From: Selaginella tamariscina | Taxonomy: Eukaryota; Streptophyta; Lycopodiopsida; Selaginellales; Selaginellaceae | Assembly (NCBI GenBank): GCA_003024785.1 | Contig: PUQB01000329.1 | Location: forward strand, 62,001-126,000 | DNA: 64,000 nt | Direction: 5' to 3' | Shown: one piece after another, positions 1 through 11,032 of the stretch | Layout: every line of letters starts with the position of its first letter | Numbering within the stretch: position 1 is the first letter of the stretch | Notes under the pieces: model-generated | Seen by the model: the letters and a program-made list of their open reading frames with translations, nothing else | Databases searched by the model: none | Told to the model about the DNA's origin: nothing | Program-made: the position numbers and the translations under genes

Positions 1-351
1 AGACAAAGTGTTTATGCGAGTTATCTTTCATTGAAGCATAGTTCTATACAACTGTTGCAGACTAAGAAGTGTGAGAAGCTAATCCTCAGTATGTTGTCCA
101 TATGAAATCCTTAAAAAGATTAATGTTGTGGCTTACAAGTTGATGCTTGAGGGAGTGCAACTACATCATGTGTTTCATGTGAGTCAACTAAAGAGGGCCC
201 TTGTATGTAAAGAAGTACTAGTACACTCACTTGAAAAGTCAAGGAGTCTGACCAAGAGGATCTTTGAAGCAACTTGTTATAAATAAAGAAAATCATCAAT
301 GTAAATCTTTACAAAGTGTACACAATTAGGACTTCTTCCAAGGGGAAGGAA
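1..351 (+). pseudogene. Ty3/gypsy polyprotein C-terminal remnant
   Basis: Translating about 112-205 on the plus strand gives a stretch ending LHHVFHVSQLKRAL. This matches the conserved end of the integrase/chromodomain-proximal part of plant Ty3/gypsy polyproteins (usual form: HPVFHVSQLK). No long open frame survives around it, so this is a decayed fragment whose upstream part lies outside the window. A purine-rich tract (AAGGGGAAGGAA, 340-351) directly precedes TGTTACAG and fits a polypurine tract in front of a 3' LTR. Confidence 0.65.
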
Positions 352-780
352 TGTTACAGTCAGACATTAGTCCATGGTCTTTGTCAAAAATTGACCATGA
401 TTGATCTCGTGCTTAATCTAATCACATGAGTTTAAGGGAAGCCCTAATTTGGAGAGTGACGGGAGTTGCATAGCATTGAAGTGGAATTCAACTTGTGCAA
501 CTCAAGGGTGAGCCAGCGTGCTCTAAGGTTAGGCAACATCTATATAGTAGTGCCGTAGAAGTATAACAACACACAAACATAACATACAAGATTCGGTTAA
601 CGAGCATGCCATAACATCTTAAGTTTGTTACATATAAGATCATTATGCATTAGGAGATCAATAATAAACTGTATAATAGACTCATTTGGTGCTTGTTTCA
701 AATTATAAAATTATTGTAATGCATCGTCAAAATCTTCTACTTTCCAAAGTTAATTTACTCCACTTGAAGAGTAAACCGAC
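352..780 (+). mobile_element. Candidate 3' LTR of the Ty3/gypsy remnant
   Basis: The sequence begins TGTTACAG immediately after a purine tract, as LTRs do, and contains a TATA-like CTATATAG near 537. The right end is not defined because no second LTR is in the window and no clear terminal CA with a target-site duplication can be picked out. The end coordinate is a guess. Confidence 0.4.
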
Positions 781-830
781 ATTGGTTGATGATAGGTGAT
801 TCTAAAGAGTAACATATAAAAGACATGTCA

Positions 831-1010
831 TGAACTTATGAAGGCATTGTGTAACTATAATATATAACAATATTAATGACGTGAACTAATCGAAGGCATT
901 GTGCAGCTATCCATCTATGATATGTGGCAATATTAATGAATGAGTTAATCAAAGTCATTATGTAGTTATTCACTCATGATATTTAGCAATATTGATGAAA
1001 TGAACTAGTC
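831..1010. repeat. Degenerate ~59-bp tandem repeat
   Basis: Units starting TGAACTNATCGAAGGCATTGTG occur at 831, 882, 941 and (partial) 1000, each ending in a GGCAATATTAATGA-like motif. Spacings are 51, 59 and 59 bp. No coding function is seen. Confidence 0.8.
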
Positions 1011-1325
1011 AATGATGAACATTTGCACCTAGAACACCTTAAAAAGGTTGAGGATGCAAGCATGGATTTGATTTAAAAGGGGCATGAAGTCAAGTTTTGA
1101 GGAGGAGAAGAAACTTGAGTTTATACTATGTAAATTAGTTGTTTAAAAAGCGATGCTCCATACTAATTATTATATAAAAAAAAAATTTAATACTAGTAAC
1201 CGTACAAAACAAGACAATTCAAAGAAACAAAAAGAATTCTTTCAAAACTTGTCTGACTTCTCCATGAGTGTGAAAATCACAAGACACAACGGAATAAATA
1301 TACAAAAAAAAATATATAAAAACTT

Positions 1326-1494
1326 AAATTCAAGATTAAGGTTTATACATACAACCAAAATATTTCTAATCATATTTAGTCTACATTATAAATTAATAGT
1401 CTTAGTTATAAATTCAAGATTAAGGTTTATACATACGAACTAAATATTTCTAATCATATTTAGTCTACCCTATAAATTAATAGTCTTAGTTATA
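1326..1494. repeat. 84-bp tandem duplication
   Basis: A unit beginning AAATTCAAGATTAAGG (1326) is repeated directly at 1410 with only a few changes. It lies in AT-rich DNA with no gene. Confidence 0.85.
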
Positions 1495-2556
1495 GGATTA
1501 GCCACACTATAAATATCTTTAGATATATTAATAATTTAAGCATATACCTTAGGTATATATCTACTTATTATAATACTTAAATATATTATAATAGTATAGA
1601 TATAAAACATTAAATATAGAATTATATAAGAAAAAAAACGTTATTATATATACTTATAATACTCATTATATGTATAATAAAGCTTCTATATAAACTTATT
1701 TAAAATAATAAAAGTTTTACCATTTGTATATACAGTCTCAACACACACACACACACACAGAGTCAATTTGGTTACTGGTAATATGGTAATCATACACCTA
1801 AGGGATGCTTGAAGGATAATAAGTTGAGAAATTACCCATCTTTTCTTCTTATTATAGCATCCTAAAGGGACGATCGTTTCTGCAAATGTCATGGTTGCCA
1901 GCTTTTGCATAATATTAATAATAAATAATACTAATATTAATATTTTCCTAATACTTAATTCGAGATAAAAAATATATTAAAGTTTAGTTATCACTCTTAT
2001 TATTAATTTATTCTATAGTTTGTACTTAATGTTACTTGGTGATATGAGATTCTACCGGTTTAACAATAATAATTAATATTGACTAATTATTTTTATTTTT
2101 ATAAATAATATATTTATATGAGCCATTTTAATTAAATTTAATAATAAGAATATGTCAGGTTTATGCACTTCCTCTTTTTAGTATACTTGAAGCGGCACTT
2201 GAGAAGAAGTTTAGAATTTACACAACTCTTCCGGTTCGCTCTGCTGTTCGATCGACTTATGTTGGTTAGTTTAAACGTGGTTATTCTTTGGTTTAACTAT
2301 TTTTTTGCAGGTTTCACACATTTCCATTTTTGGAGAGAGCTTCATTATAGAGTTCATAACTTACGTATGTGCACGGGCGTGTGGGTGTGCGTGTGTAAAG
2401 TAACTATACTGAATCCTAGTCAAATATGGTAAGTTTATTTATTTCTCCCCTTTATATTGTAAATGGTTTAACGGGTCATGTCCGAGAACTTAAACCCGGT
2501 GGAACTGAACTCATTAATCCTACTAGTAAAACACCTATGTGCACTGTTCATCCGCG
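1495..2556. other. AT-rich intergenic DNA
   Basis: Contains a short (AC)n tract near 1741-1760. About 2440-2556 still aligns with the 3' flank of the kinase copy at 10380-10480, so the duplicated kinase segment includes some downstream DNA. No gene is seen. Confidence 0.6.
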
Positions 2557-3420
2557 TCAAACCGCCGAAACAAACCTAGTATCGCGTTTAACCCCGGTGG
2601 TATTCCTTACAACCCACTCGTGATTCAACACTTGCTCAGGAGTTAACCTGGTCTTTGGATCCTTGTCCAACATACCTCTGATCAGATTCTTAACTTCTTC
2701 AGAGCCATTCTTCCAGCCATCTGGATGAAATCTAACACACTTGGAGGATTCAATGCTGTATAAAATACTCCTCACCGTGTTCCCGTAGAACGGGAAATAG
2801 CCACTGAGAATGCAATAGAGCACAACTCCAGCGCTCCAGACATCAACTTCTTTACCATACTTTCGCCTGAGCATCTCCGGAGCAAGGTATGGGAGCGTAC
2901 CAACCATCTCCTGCAGGTATTCATTTGCGCCTACAAACTCAGCTAGACCGAAATCTGCGAGCTTGACAGAAGAGGGATTATCATCACCTAACAAGATGTT
3001 CTTCAATGTGATGTCTCTGTGCACAATTCCTCTAGCGTGGCAGAATTGAACAGCCTCCATTAGAGACTTACACAAATCTGCACCTTCTGCTTCAGAGTAC
3101 ACCTTCCTTTTGCTGAATAGGCTACCTCCGCTGCAGAGTTCCATCACCATGTGTGTTTCCAAGACGTCTTTGTAAATTGCAATCAGATTTACTATGTGAG
3201 GATGACATTTCAAACGCTTGAGTATTATAGCTTCTTTGGAATCACGCTGAGTTTTCACTGTCTTGCATGCGAATTGTTCCCCTGTGGATCTCTCGGTGCA
3301 TAGCCTGGTTATCCCTGACGATCCTCGGCCTAGCTCAGGGCCCAAAGTGAACTTCTGATTCAGTTCTGAGCTAGTGCGAAAGCAAGGGAGTAGCCCACAG
3401 AAGTATATGCATATGCACAT
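2557..3420 (-). CDS. Minimal Ser/Thr protein kinase (PEPC-kinase/CDPK-like catalytic domain)
   Basis: A 287-residue single-exon frame that is almost entirely a protein kinase domain, starting at about residue 25. Visible motifs: glycine loop LGRGSSG, ATP-binding lysine in FACKTV, catalytic loop HRDITLKN, DFG in LADFGLA, APE in YLAPEM, and DVWSAGVVLY. There are no EF hands and no C-terminal regulatory tail. The size and order fit the plant phosphoenolpyruvate carboxylase kinase group within the CDPK/SnRK superfamily; the exact subfamily is inferred. The catalytic-loop lysine usual in Ser/Thr kinases (HRDxK) is threonine here. The C-terminus differs by one base from the copy at 10.4 kb, which stays open about 39 residues longer. 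A PPCK-like 3' intron or a frameshift could explain this. The first ATG at 3420 is used. The upstream DNA is a copied extensin promoter. Confidence 0.75.
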   Translation of the reverse strand: MCICIYFCGLLPCFRTSSELNQKFTLGPELGRGSSGITRLCTERSTGEQFACKTVKTQRDSKEAIILKRLKCHPHIVNLIAIYKDVLETHMVMELCSGGSLFSKRKVYSEAEGADLCKSLMEAVQFCHARGIVHRDITLKNILLGDDNPSSVKLADFGLAEFVGANEYLQEMVGTLPYLAPEMLRRKYGKEVDVWSAGVVLYCILSGYFPFYGNTVRSILYSIESSKCVRFHPDGWKNGSEEVKNLIRGMLDKDPKTRLTPEQVLNHEWVVRNTTGVKRDTRFVSAV

Positions 3421-3426
3421 TATATT

Positions 3427-3504
3427 GTTACAGCAATACTCTACTTGTATTATTGTTGCAGCATTACTCTACTTGTATTATTGTTACAGCAATACTCTAC
3501 TTGA
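3427..3504. repeat. 28-bp triplication in the kinase 5' leader
   Basis: GTTACAGCAATACTCTACTTG-type units begin at 3427, 3455 and 3483. The other kinase copy (near 9505-9530) has the unit once. The triplication sits exactly at the join between extensin-derived sequence and kinase sequence. Confidence 0.8.
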
Positions 3505-3518
3505 AGATTTACAGCCAT
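3450..3518 (-). other. Captured extensin start codon making a 22-codon upstream ORF
   Basis: The minus strand has ATGGCTGTAAA at 3518, the same start context as the extensin at 6066. It reads through the 28-bp repeats to TAA at 3450, about 30 bases before the kinase ATG. If transcription uses the copied extensin promoter, this would be an upstream ORF that lowers kinase translation. This is inferred from sequence only. Confidence 0.45.
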
Positions 3519-4079
3519 CTTACAGTGTTACACTCCTGCTTTACTGACTTAGATTATAAAGAGCTGCTGTTTCATATTAGTGTTTGCTAGATCTGTGAGC
3601 AACTTGACAAAACAAGTGGCATTCCGGACATCGTAGACAGGCTGTCTTTATTCTTAAATTGCACTAAATTATAGATAATTAATGCATTAAAATAAATGAT
3701 TTGTAGTATAAAGGAACAGTTAGTAGTTGCCCTTTGAACAAGTATGCAGTAGTTAATTATAGTGTACATTATAGTAATGCACCACGTTTGAAATCGTCGT
3801 GGTGCACGTGGGGTTCAATGGTCTTTAATATAATTTTATCAATTCAATATGTTAGTCAATACATTTGGAAATAATTGATATGAAAGAACATTCTGGGAAT
3901 ATTCATACACATAATAACTATAAATGCAATTTTAAAATAAAATGCAAATTATATTGAAAAACATTTATGCATTTGAACATTTAAGAACTGAGATTGCATA
4001 GAACTTATTTAGAAAACAATATACCGTCGTAATAGGTTTAAAACGATGTTGTAGGGGACATACATTATGTTCATTAAAC
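3519..4079 (-). promoter_or_regulatory. Inverted copy of the extensin promoter/5' leader upstream of the kinase
   Basis: The reverse complement of 3519-4100 matches the sequence before the extensin gene (about 5530-6065) and before the extensin pseudogene (about 10790-11032). Shared blocks include CTCTTTATAATCTAAGTCAG, which may be the TATA region, the repeated TGCATTAAT elements and the block around TTTCAAACGTGGTG. Kinase and extensin therefore share a promoter ancestor. Functional capture is inferred. Confidence 0.65.
3778..3806. repeat. Short perfect hairpin in the copied promoter
   Basis: TGCACCACG (3778-3786) and CGTGGTGCA (3798-3806) are perfect inverted arms with an 11-base loop. The other promoter copies keep only the TTTCAAACGTG half, so the hairpin is specific to this copy. 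Confidence 0.7.
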
Positions 4080-4960
4080 GGCATTAAACAGGGAGTTTAT
4101 TTACACTAAACATACTACCACGCACGCACGCACGCACGCACGCACTTCAACTAGACACAGATATACATATATAAGTTCACACATACAAACTCTCTCTCTA
4201 TAGGCTTATGAAACGAGCAACACAAACACATGCGCACACGCACGCTCTTTAACTAGACACATATATACATAAGTTAACACACACACAAACAGAAACTCTC
4301 TCGCACTTCAACTACACACAGATATACAAAGTTCACACATAAATACACAAACTCTCTCTCTGTCTCTCACGCACACACACACTCACTTCAACTACACACA
4401 CACAAACAGAAACTCCCTCACACGCTACACACAGATATACATGAATATATATAAGTTCACACACACACATGTATGTGTGTGTAGCATCTTCTTGAAACCA
4501 TCTCCAGCCCTGCATACTTGATACCCCAATCTTCAGGAACTCGAACTTATATATACTCATGTATATCTGTGTGTAGTTGAAGTGCGTGCCTGTGTGTGTG
4601 AGAGAGGGAGAGAGTTTCTGTTTGTGTGTGTGTGAACTTACACACACACACACACGCACACATATATATATATATATTCATGTATATCTGTGTAGTTGAA
4701 GTGTGCGTGTGTGTGTGCGAGAGAGAGAGAGAGAGAGAGTTTGTGTGTGTGTGTGTGTACTTTGTATATCTGTGTGTAGTTGAAGTGCGTGTGTGTGTGT
4801 GTGCGTGTGAACTTATATATATTCACGTATATCTGTGTGTAGTTGGTGTATGTGTGTGTGTGTGAGAGAGAGAGAGTTTCTTTTGCGTGTATTCATATAT
4901 ATCTGTGTGTAGTTGAAGAGCGTGCGTGAGAGAGAGAGAGAGAGAGAGCACCATTCTTCA
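4080..4960. repeat. Palindromic microsatellite block
   Basis: The left half (4080-4480) has ACGC/AC/CT repeats and several copies of CTTCAACTACACACAGATATAC followed by AAGTTCACAC. The right half (4550-4960) carries the reverse complement (GTATATCTGTGTGTAGTTGAAG with GT/GA repeats). The block is thus an inverted repeat centred near 4510. The same cassette occurs once more near 15765-15825. Open frames through it are repeat artefacts. Confidence 0.85.
4480..4545 (-). pseudogene. Possible PP2C phosphatase exon fragment
   Basis: At the centre of the palindromic block, about 66 non-repetitive bases translate to FLKIGVSSMQGWRWFQEDA. PPM-type protein phosphatase 2C proteins have GxSSMQGWRxxMEDAH near their N-terminus, so this looks like a captured fragment of one PP2C exon. 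It is too short to encode anything, and the resemblance could be partly chance. Confidence 0.45.
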
Positions 4961-6065
4961 TCTCCAACTTCACAGACGCGTTGTATGAGTTATTTAAAGT
5001 ATTTCAAATATATACACATTTAATATATGAAGTTTCACGAATGAATACTGTAAGCTGTTAATATGTTTAATTTATATAAACTGTCTGTTTAGTGCTGTTT
5101 ACAACATCGTAAAATTTTGTATATAGTATGTGTTTTAAAACCGCTTTTAAAATATTAAATTTAAAAATTCATAATCACAATATAATTTGCATTTTATTTT
5201 ATATAAAAAGGCCTTTTTTATTTCACATTTATAGCGTGTGTGGTATGAATATTCCCAGAATATATTCATTTGGATTATGCTATACGCTACACGTATTCTT
5301 TCATGTATCACGAATATAATTTGACTAAGTTTGCTGTTCATTCTATTAACATACTTTTAAATATCATTGAACTCACATGCACATTGACGACTTCGAACGT
5401 GGTGTGTTGTGTGTGCGCGTGCGCGTACATGTGTGTGTGTGAGAGAGAGAGAGAATATGCATCATATTCGACGTTTGCAGTTTCAAGTATATACATATTT
5501 AATATATAAAGTTCCACAAATGAACACTATAAGCCGTTAATATAAACTCCCTGTTTAATGCTGTTTAATGAAAATAAATAATGCAATATTTTGTATAAAT
5601 AATCCACCACATACCACATTTGTATATAGTATGCATTTTTAAACCTATAGAAATATTATCACGATCCTTCTTCTATAAAGTTTATAAATAAGAGCAATGC
5701 ACATTGGAATCGGATTTCAGTTATTAAATACTGAAGGTTCAATTGGTTCATGAATATTCCTAGAATATATTTCTTTAGATATACGCTACACGCCTAGCGC
5801 AAGATTTCAAACGTGGTGGATTACTATAATATACTGTATAGTAAACTATACATACGTATTCAATTGGTAACTTATTAGCTGTTCCTTTACACTACAGACC
5901 ATCATTAAACAGTGCATTAATTCATTAAACTATGTATTTTAGTGCATTAATTCAACATAGAGACAGCCTGTTTATGATTCAAGTTGCTCCTTAAGCAACA
6001 TATAGAACAGACAGACACTACATCTCTTTATAATCTAAGTCAGAAGAGGAGTGAAACACTGTAAG
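4961..6065 (+). promoter_or_regulatory. Extensin upstream region
   Basis: AT-rich DNA leading to the extensin ATG. About 5530-6065 is the plus-strand copy of the promoter block also seen inverted at 3519-4100 and again at 10600-11032. The three copies share CTTTATAATCTAAGTCAG about 35-45 bases before ATG, a plausible core promoter/leader. A (GT)n(GA)n tract lies at 5409-5454. Confidence 0.55.
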
Positions 6066-6788
6066 ATGGCTGTAAAATTGTTTTCACTTCTTCAGGTTCT
6101 GTTATTAGTGTCTGTACTACAGACTTCTAAATGTCATCCTTTCTATTACTATTCACCTCCTCCGCCTGAAGAATACACATACAAATCCCCACCCCCTCCC
6201 CCTCCACCACTGGAAGGATATACTTACAAATCCCCACCACCTCCTCCGCCTGCAGAGTATAGCTACAAGTCTCCGCCTCCTCCACCGCCTGCAGGGTATA
6301 GTTACAAATCCCCACCACCTCCTCCGCCTGCAGAGTATAGCTACAAGCCTCCTCCGCCTGCAGAGTATAGCTACAAGTCTCCGCCTCCCCCACCGCCTGC
6401 AGGGTATAGTTACAAGTCTCCGCCTCCCCCTCCGCCTGCAGGGTCTAGTTACAAGTACCCGTCTCCTCCTCCTCCGGTTCCTCGGCCAGTTCTACCACCG
6501 GCACATCCTCCATCGGAAGTTCCTCGGCCGGTTCTACCACCAGCGCATCCTCCATCGTTAATTACTGCACCGGCCAGTGCCTTCACCATCTCCTACTGCA
6601 ACAAAGCCGCCACCAACACGTCATGGTCATAGATGGAGAATTATAGTAGGATGTACTGTTGGTGCACTGGCATGTTTATGTGTCTGGGGTTCTGTGTTAA
6701 GAAGAAATACAAGCATTATCGTCTACCACATGCTGCATATACGTATGCTCCTGCTCCTGCTCCTCCTCCAGCAGCTGATCCGTATTGA
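6066..6788 (+). CDS. Extensin-like hydroxyproline-rich cell-wall protein, possibly membrane-anchored
   Basis: Start at the ATG at 6066: MAVKLFSLLQVLLLVSVLQT is a clear signal peptide. About eight SPPPPPP blocks alternating with YTYK/YSYK follow. Proline runs are hydroxylated and glycosylated in extensins, and YxYK tyrosines form wall cross-links. A PRPVLPPAHPPS duplication comes next. The simple frame stops at 6630. Switching frame by one base near 6555-6575 and back near 6680 gives PTATKPPPTRHG, a hydrophobic segment IIVGCTVGALACLC, a basic stretch KKKYKHYR and a proline-rich tail ending AADPY at 6788. The coherent tail suggests two compensating indels (error or mutation) and an intact gene with one transmembrane helix, which is unusual for a plain extensin. 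Expected location: secreted or plasma membrane facing the wall. Confidence 0.75.
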
Positions 6789-9243
6789 GTATTTCTAGCT
6801 CTCAGACTGTAAATGTTTATCATTGTAAATTTGGCTCGCGATTTAATTTGAATAAGGACCACATGTATTCTTCATTGTATAAAAAAATCAGTTAAACTTA
6901 TAATTATTATATAAATAACATAGACTTATTACAAGACAGCTTTAATGTTTTTGACTCTAACAATGATAATGATAATTTAACGTTAAAATATATAATAGTT
7001 TATAATATTAAATAATACAAATTTTGTATTTTATTAACTAAAGAACAATAGCTTTATGAGTTTTCAACATGTTAAAAAAGATATAATAGACCAGTTGTTA
7101 AAACACGGGTTTAAAAACATATTTCTATTGAGATGTTTAGTTCAAATTTATGTTAAATTGCACTCAAATTTTAACTCAATATTCTATTTAATACATAACG
7201 TTAACAGATATAAAACAATATACACACAAGAACAATGTATATTTTGCTTGATGCTAACTCATACATGTGTCAGCATGTACATCCATGTATATATCCATAC
7301 ATACATGTGTGTGTAACGATATATATTAAGTTCTCACATTCATAGAATAACGAAGTATATATAATTGTAGAATGAATATCTATTATGCAGGAACTGATAT
7401 AATATGCATCTATTCTATTATAGGTTAAAAATTATATATACTAAACTAGTACGTTTTAATTGTATATTCACGAAGTGTAAGCAGTATATATATAATATTA
7501 AAAATTTGAAAATATTATACTATATTCATGAGAATAGTGATTAAATTAACACGTTAAATTGCAGTAGCTTCCAACCGTGTGTTTCCAATCATCTGTAAAA
7601 GTTTGTTATATTTTAATTTATTTTTGTGGGTTATATATTATTTAGAGATGTGGACCAACTAAATTATAATTTAGATAATATTATTGATAATAAAGTGTTA
7701 ATATTGTGTTCAAATTACAGTATGTGACTGTATATATCATCTATTACGAAGGACAAACATGACTAATACACAACTTAATAGAACATATATTAATATACAA
7801 CTTAATCAACATATATATTTCATCTATTTTTATTTTTGACTTGTATGTGTGTGTGTGTGTGTAAAAATCTATGTATTATATGGATATTACACGTTGAATA
7901 TATAAAGTCAATATAATGGTGGGTTAAATTTAATTAGTTATGTTTTTATATGTATTCATTGTGTTAATATTCTTTACTAAATGAAATTAAAAGTAAGATT
8001 AATATCAAGTTGGATCTTTTCTAGATGGTATATATATATTTAATATATCTATACTTTTTGCACACACATTATACATAATTAAATTTATATACTCTATATA
8101 CTTACACCTTTTAATAAAATTCAGAATTTATTATTTTTTAATGTTTCTTTTAAATTTTGATTTACAATTAATTTAAAATTTATATTAAAAAATTTAAAAT
8201 CTAGACTTTACAAATTTAAATTTTAAATTAATTTTGATAGTATAGAATTAACCAATATATTCTAATGAAAAAGCTATATTTTACTAAAATGCTATTACTT
8301 AATTAAAAATTAATAGTTAATTAACATATATACAGATAGATACTTTGAGACTATGAGGCTGAATTAACACGATTTTAATTTCATATTCTGTAAAATTATT
8401 TAAGATTGAAAACTGTGACTAGGAAAAATATATATTACACATAAATCTCTGTGTATATAATAAATAGACACATTATATATATTTCATATGATTATTAATA
8501 AGTATGTTTTCATTATGTTCTTATTATTTTAAAACATGTTATTAAAATATATTAAGAAGTTTAGATTAATTAAAATTCAATGTGATGTTTTATATACATG
8601 TATAAAATGTTTATGTATACAATTATATAATATATTAAGCTACTAAACTTTCACAAAGATCATTTTGAAAATTTCTTTCTGATTGTAATTTTTAAATTAA
8701 GATTTATCTCTTTTTTCTTAATTTTATTAAATTGAATTTCGAAATATAAAAACTTCAGTTGAAGTTCTTATATTAAATTACTATAAAGATATTTCTCTAT
8801 AGTATATAAAAAAAAAAAGAGAGAGAAAAGAATAAGATTTGTTATTCAGAAAAAGGATATTCGAAAAGTCTTAAGCTCCAAGTTTCAGGTAATTTTCGCA
8901 CACACACTCTCCAAGTTTCAAAGTAACTTTCACACACACACGTATATTATTATACAACCAGTTTACACCTATAAATATTCATATATAAATTAAATTATAA
9001 TATCCAATAACCATTTATACTTATCATAATGTATGTGCAAATAATTACATAGTAAGTTGGAGATTCTGATTGTATAATCTGGTTTGACTATAGAAATGTT
9101 TAAAATATAATATGTGTATATATATAATCCTCCGCTATTATAAACTCTTGGTTTGCCTACATAATACTAGTTTATATTAAATTTAATGTTGAAAAGTTAA
9201 AACTATATTATTTTCTAATACTTTCGTATATATCTATCTAACT

Positions 9244-9284
<41 letters not shown>

Positions 9285-9490
9285 TCTATATATATATATA
9301 TAATATATATATATATATAAAATTAATCAATCTAATTACGTGTGATGTACATCATTATGCTTAGTTCTTACATAATTTGGTTGAGTACACACAACAAATA
9401 TCCTTTCGACACGGCTGTCCTTTACTAAGTCTCTTTAGCAATAGCAGTGGACAATTGAGTACACATACCATTCAACACTATACATAATCG
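6789..9490. other. AT-rich intergenic DNA with simple repeats
   Basis: No gene is supported. It holds scattered TA and GT tracts, a (CT)n(TA)n compound microsatellite at 9247-9320, and a block at 7890-8480 that recurs in inverted orientation at about 12480-13045. Confidence 0.7.
7890..8480 (+). repeat. Left arm of a diverged inverted duplication
   Basis: Blocks such as ATCAAGTTGGATCTTTTCTAG (near 8009) and ACTGTGACTAGGA (near 8410) recur as reverse complements at 12925-12955 and 12525-12545, in mirrored order. The arms are clearly diverged. Confidence 0.65.
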
Positions 9491-9536
9491 AAGATTCCGG
9501 AGAGGTACAAGTAGAGTATTGCTGTAACGATATTAT

Positions 9537-10499
9537 GTGCATATGCATATACTTCGTGGGCTACTCCCTTGCTTTCGCGCTAGCTCGGAACTGAATCAGA
9601 AGTTCACTTTGGGCCCTGAGCTAGGCCGAGGATCGTCAGGGATAACCAGGCTATGCACCGAGAGATCCACAGGGGAACAATTCGCATGCAAGACAGTGAA
9701 AACTCAGCGTGATCCAAAGAAGCTATAATACTCAAGCGTTTGAAATGTCATCCTCACATAGTAAATCTGACTGCAACTTACAAAGAAGTCTTGGAAACAC
9801 ACATGGTGATGGAACTCTGCAGCGGAGTAGCCTATTCAGCAAGAGGAAGGTGTACTCTGAAGCAGAAGGTGCAGATTTGTGCAAGTCTCTAATGGAGGCT
9901 GTTCGATTCTGCCACGTAGAGGAATTGTGCACAGAGACATCACATTGAAGAACATCTTGTTAGGTGATGATAAGCCTTCTTCTTCTGTCAAGCTCGCGGA
10001 TTTTCGGTCTAGCTGAGTTTGTAGGCGCAAATGAATACCTGCAGGAGATGGCTGGTACGCTCCCATACCTTGCTCCGGAGGTGCTCAGGCGAAAGTATGG
10101 TAAAGAAGTTGATGTCTGGAGCGCTGGAGTTTGCTGTATGCATTCTCAGTGGCTATTTCCCGTTCTACGGGAACACGGTGAGGAGCATTCTATACGGCAT
10201 TGAATCTTCCAAGTGTTTAAATTCATCCAGATGGCTGGAAGAATGGCTCTGAAGAAGTTAAGAATCTGATTAGAGGTATGTTGGACAAGGATCCAAAGAC
10301 CAGGTTAACTCCTGAGCAAGTGTTGAATCACGAGTGGGTTGTAAGGAATACCACCGCGGTTAAACGCGATACTAGGTTTGTTTCGGCAGGTTTGACGCGG
10401 ATGAACAGTGCACATAGGTGTTTTACTAGTAGGATTGATGAGTTCAGTTCCACCGGGTTTAAGTTCTCAGACTTGTTAAGGCCTTCGTTATGCTTTTGA
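9537..10499 (+). pseudogene. Decayed second copy of the protein kinase
   Basis: The whole kinase coding sequence of 2557-3420 is present in opposite orientation but cut by several small indels. Compared with the intact copy it loses a T near 9715 (GATTCC to GATCC), a G near 9827, and a C near 9918. It gains a T near 10004 in front of the DFG codons, and has further changes near 10130 and 10216. The catalytic loop still reads RDITLKN, so the lysine-to-threonine change predates the duplication. The 3' end stays open to 10499, about 39 codons beyond the intact copy's stop. No full-length kinase can be read without correction. Confidence 0.85.
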
Positions 10500-10599
10500 T
10501 TGAGCTAGAATTTGCATTTTATTTTATAAAAAAGGGCTTTATTATTTCACATTTCCAAATTTATATGTGTTCCTTAGCATTCTAAGGTCTTACAAAATA

Positions 10600-11032
10600 T
10601 TGTTTCTTAATATAATTAGACTAAGTTTTGCTGTTCATTTATTCAAGTGTATTGACTAACATATTAAAATTATATTTTATACATTTCTTTACGAGTGCGA
10701 CCAACCATAAGGAAATTGAGCATGATTATTTTAAATACACATTTGGCAACAAGCATTTAAATATCATTCAACCGCCGATTTCAAACGTGCATACTATAAT
10801 ACACTCTATAGTAAACTACTGCATACATGTTCAAATGGACAATTCCTTTACGCTACAAACCATCTATTTTAATGCATTAATTATCTATTTTGTAGTGCAT
10901 TAAATCATTATTGTATGATGTCCAAAATGAGACTAGTCTTGTCAAGTTGCTCACAGATCTAACAAACACTACATATGAAACCAGCAGCTCTTTATAATCT
11001 AAGTCAGTAAAGCAGGAGTGTAACACTGTACG
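10600..11032 (+). promoter_or_regulatory. Third copy of the extensin promoter block
   Basis: Matches 5530-6065 and the inverted 3519-4079, including TCTTTATAATCTAAGTCAGT and TTTCAAACGTG. It leads into the extensin pseudogene at 11033. Confidence 0.65.

Noticed and set aside
2163-2623. Plus-strand frames downstream of the kinase
   Set aside because: Partly antisense to the kinase 3' end, with no motifs and no coding bias seen.
4333-4865. Cys/Val/Arg-rich proteins in the microsatellite block
   Set aside because: Repeat translations; only the short central PP2C-like stretch is complex.
6127-6393. Antisense frame across the extensin repeats
   Set aside because: A shadow of the proline-codon repeats; the plus-strand frame has a signal peptide and extensin motifs.
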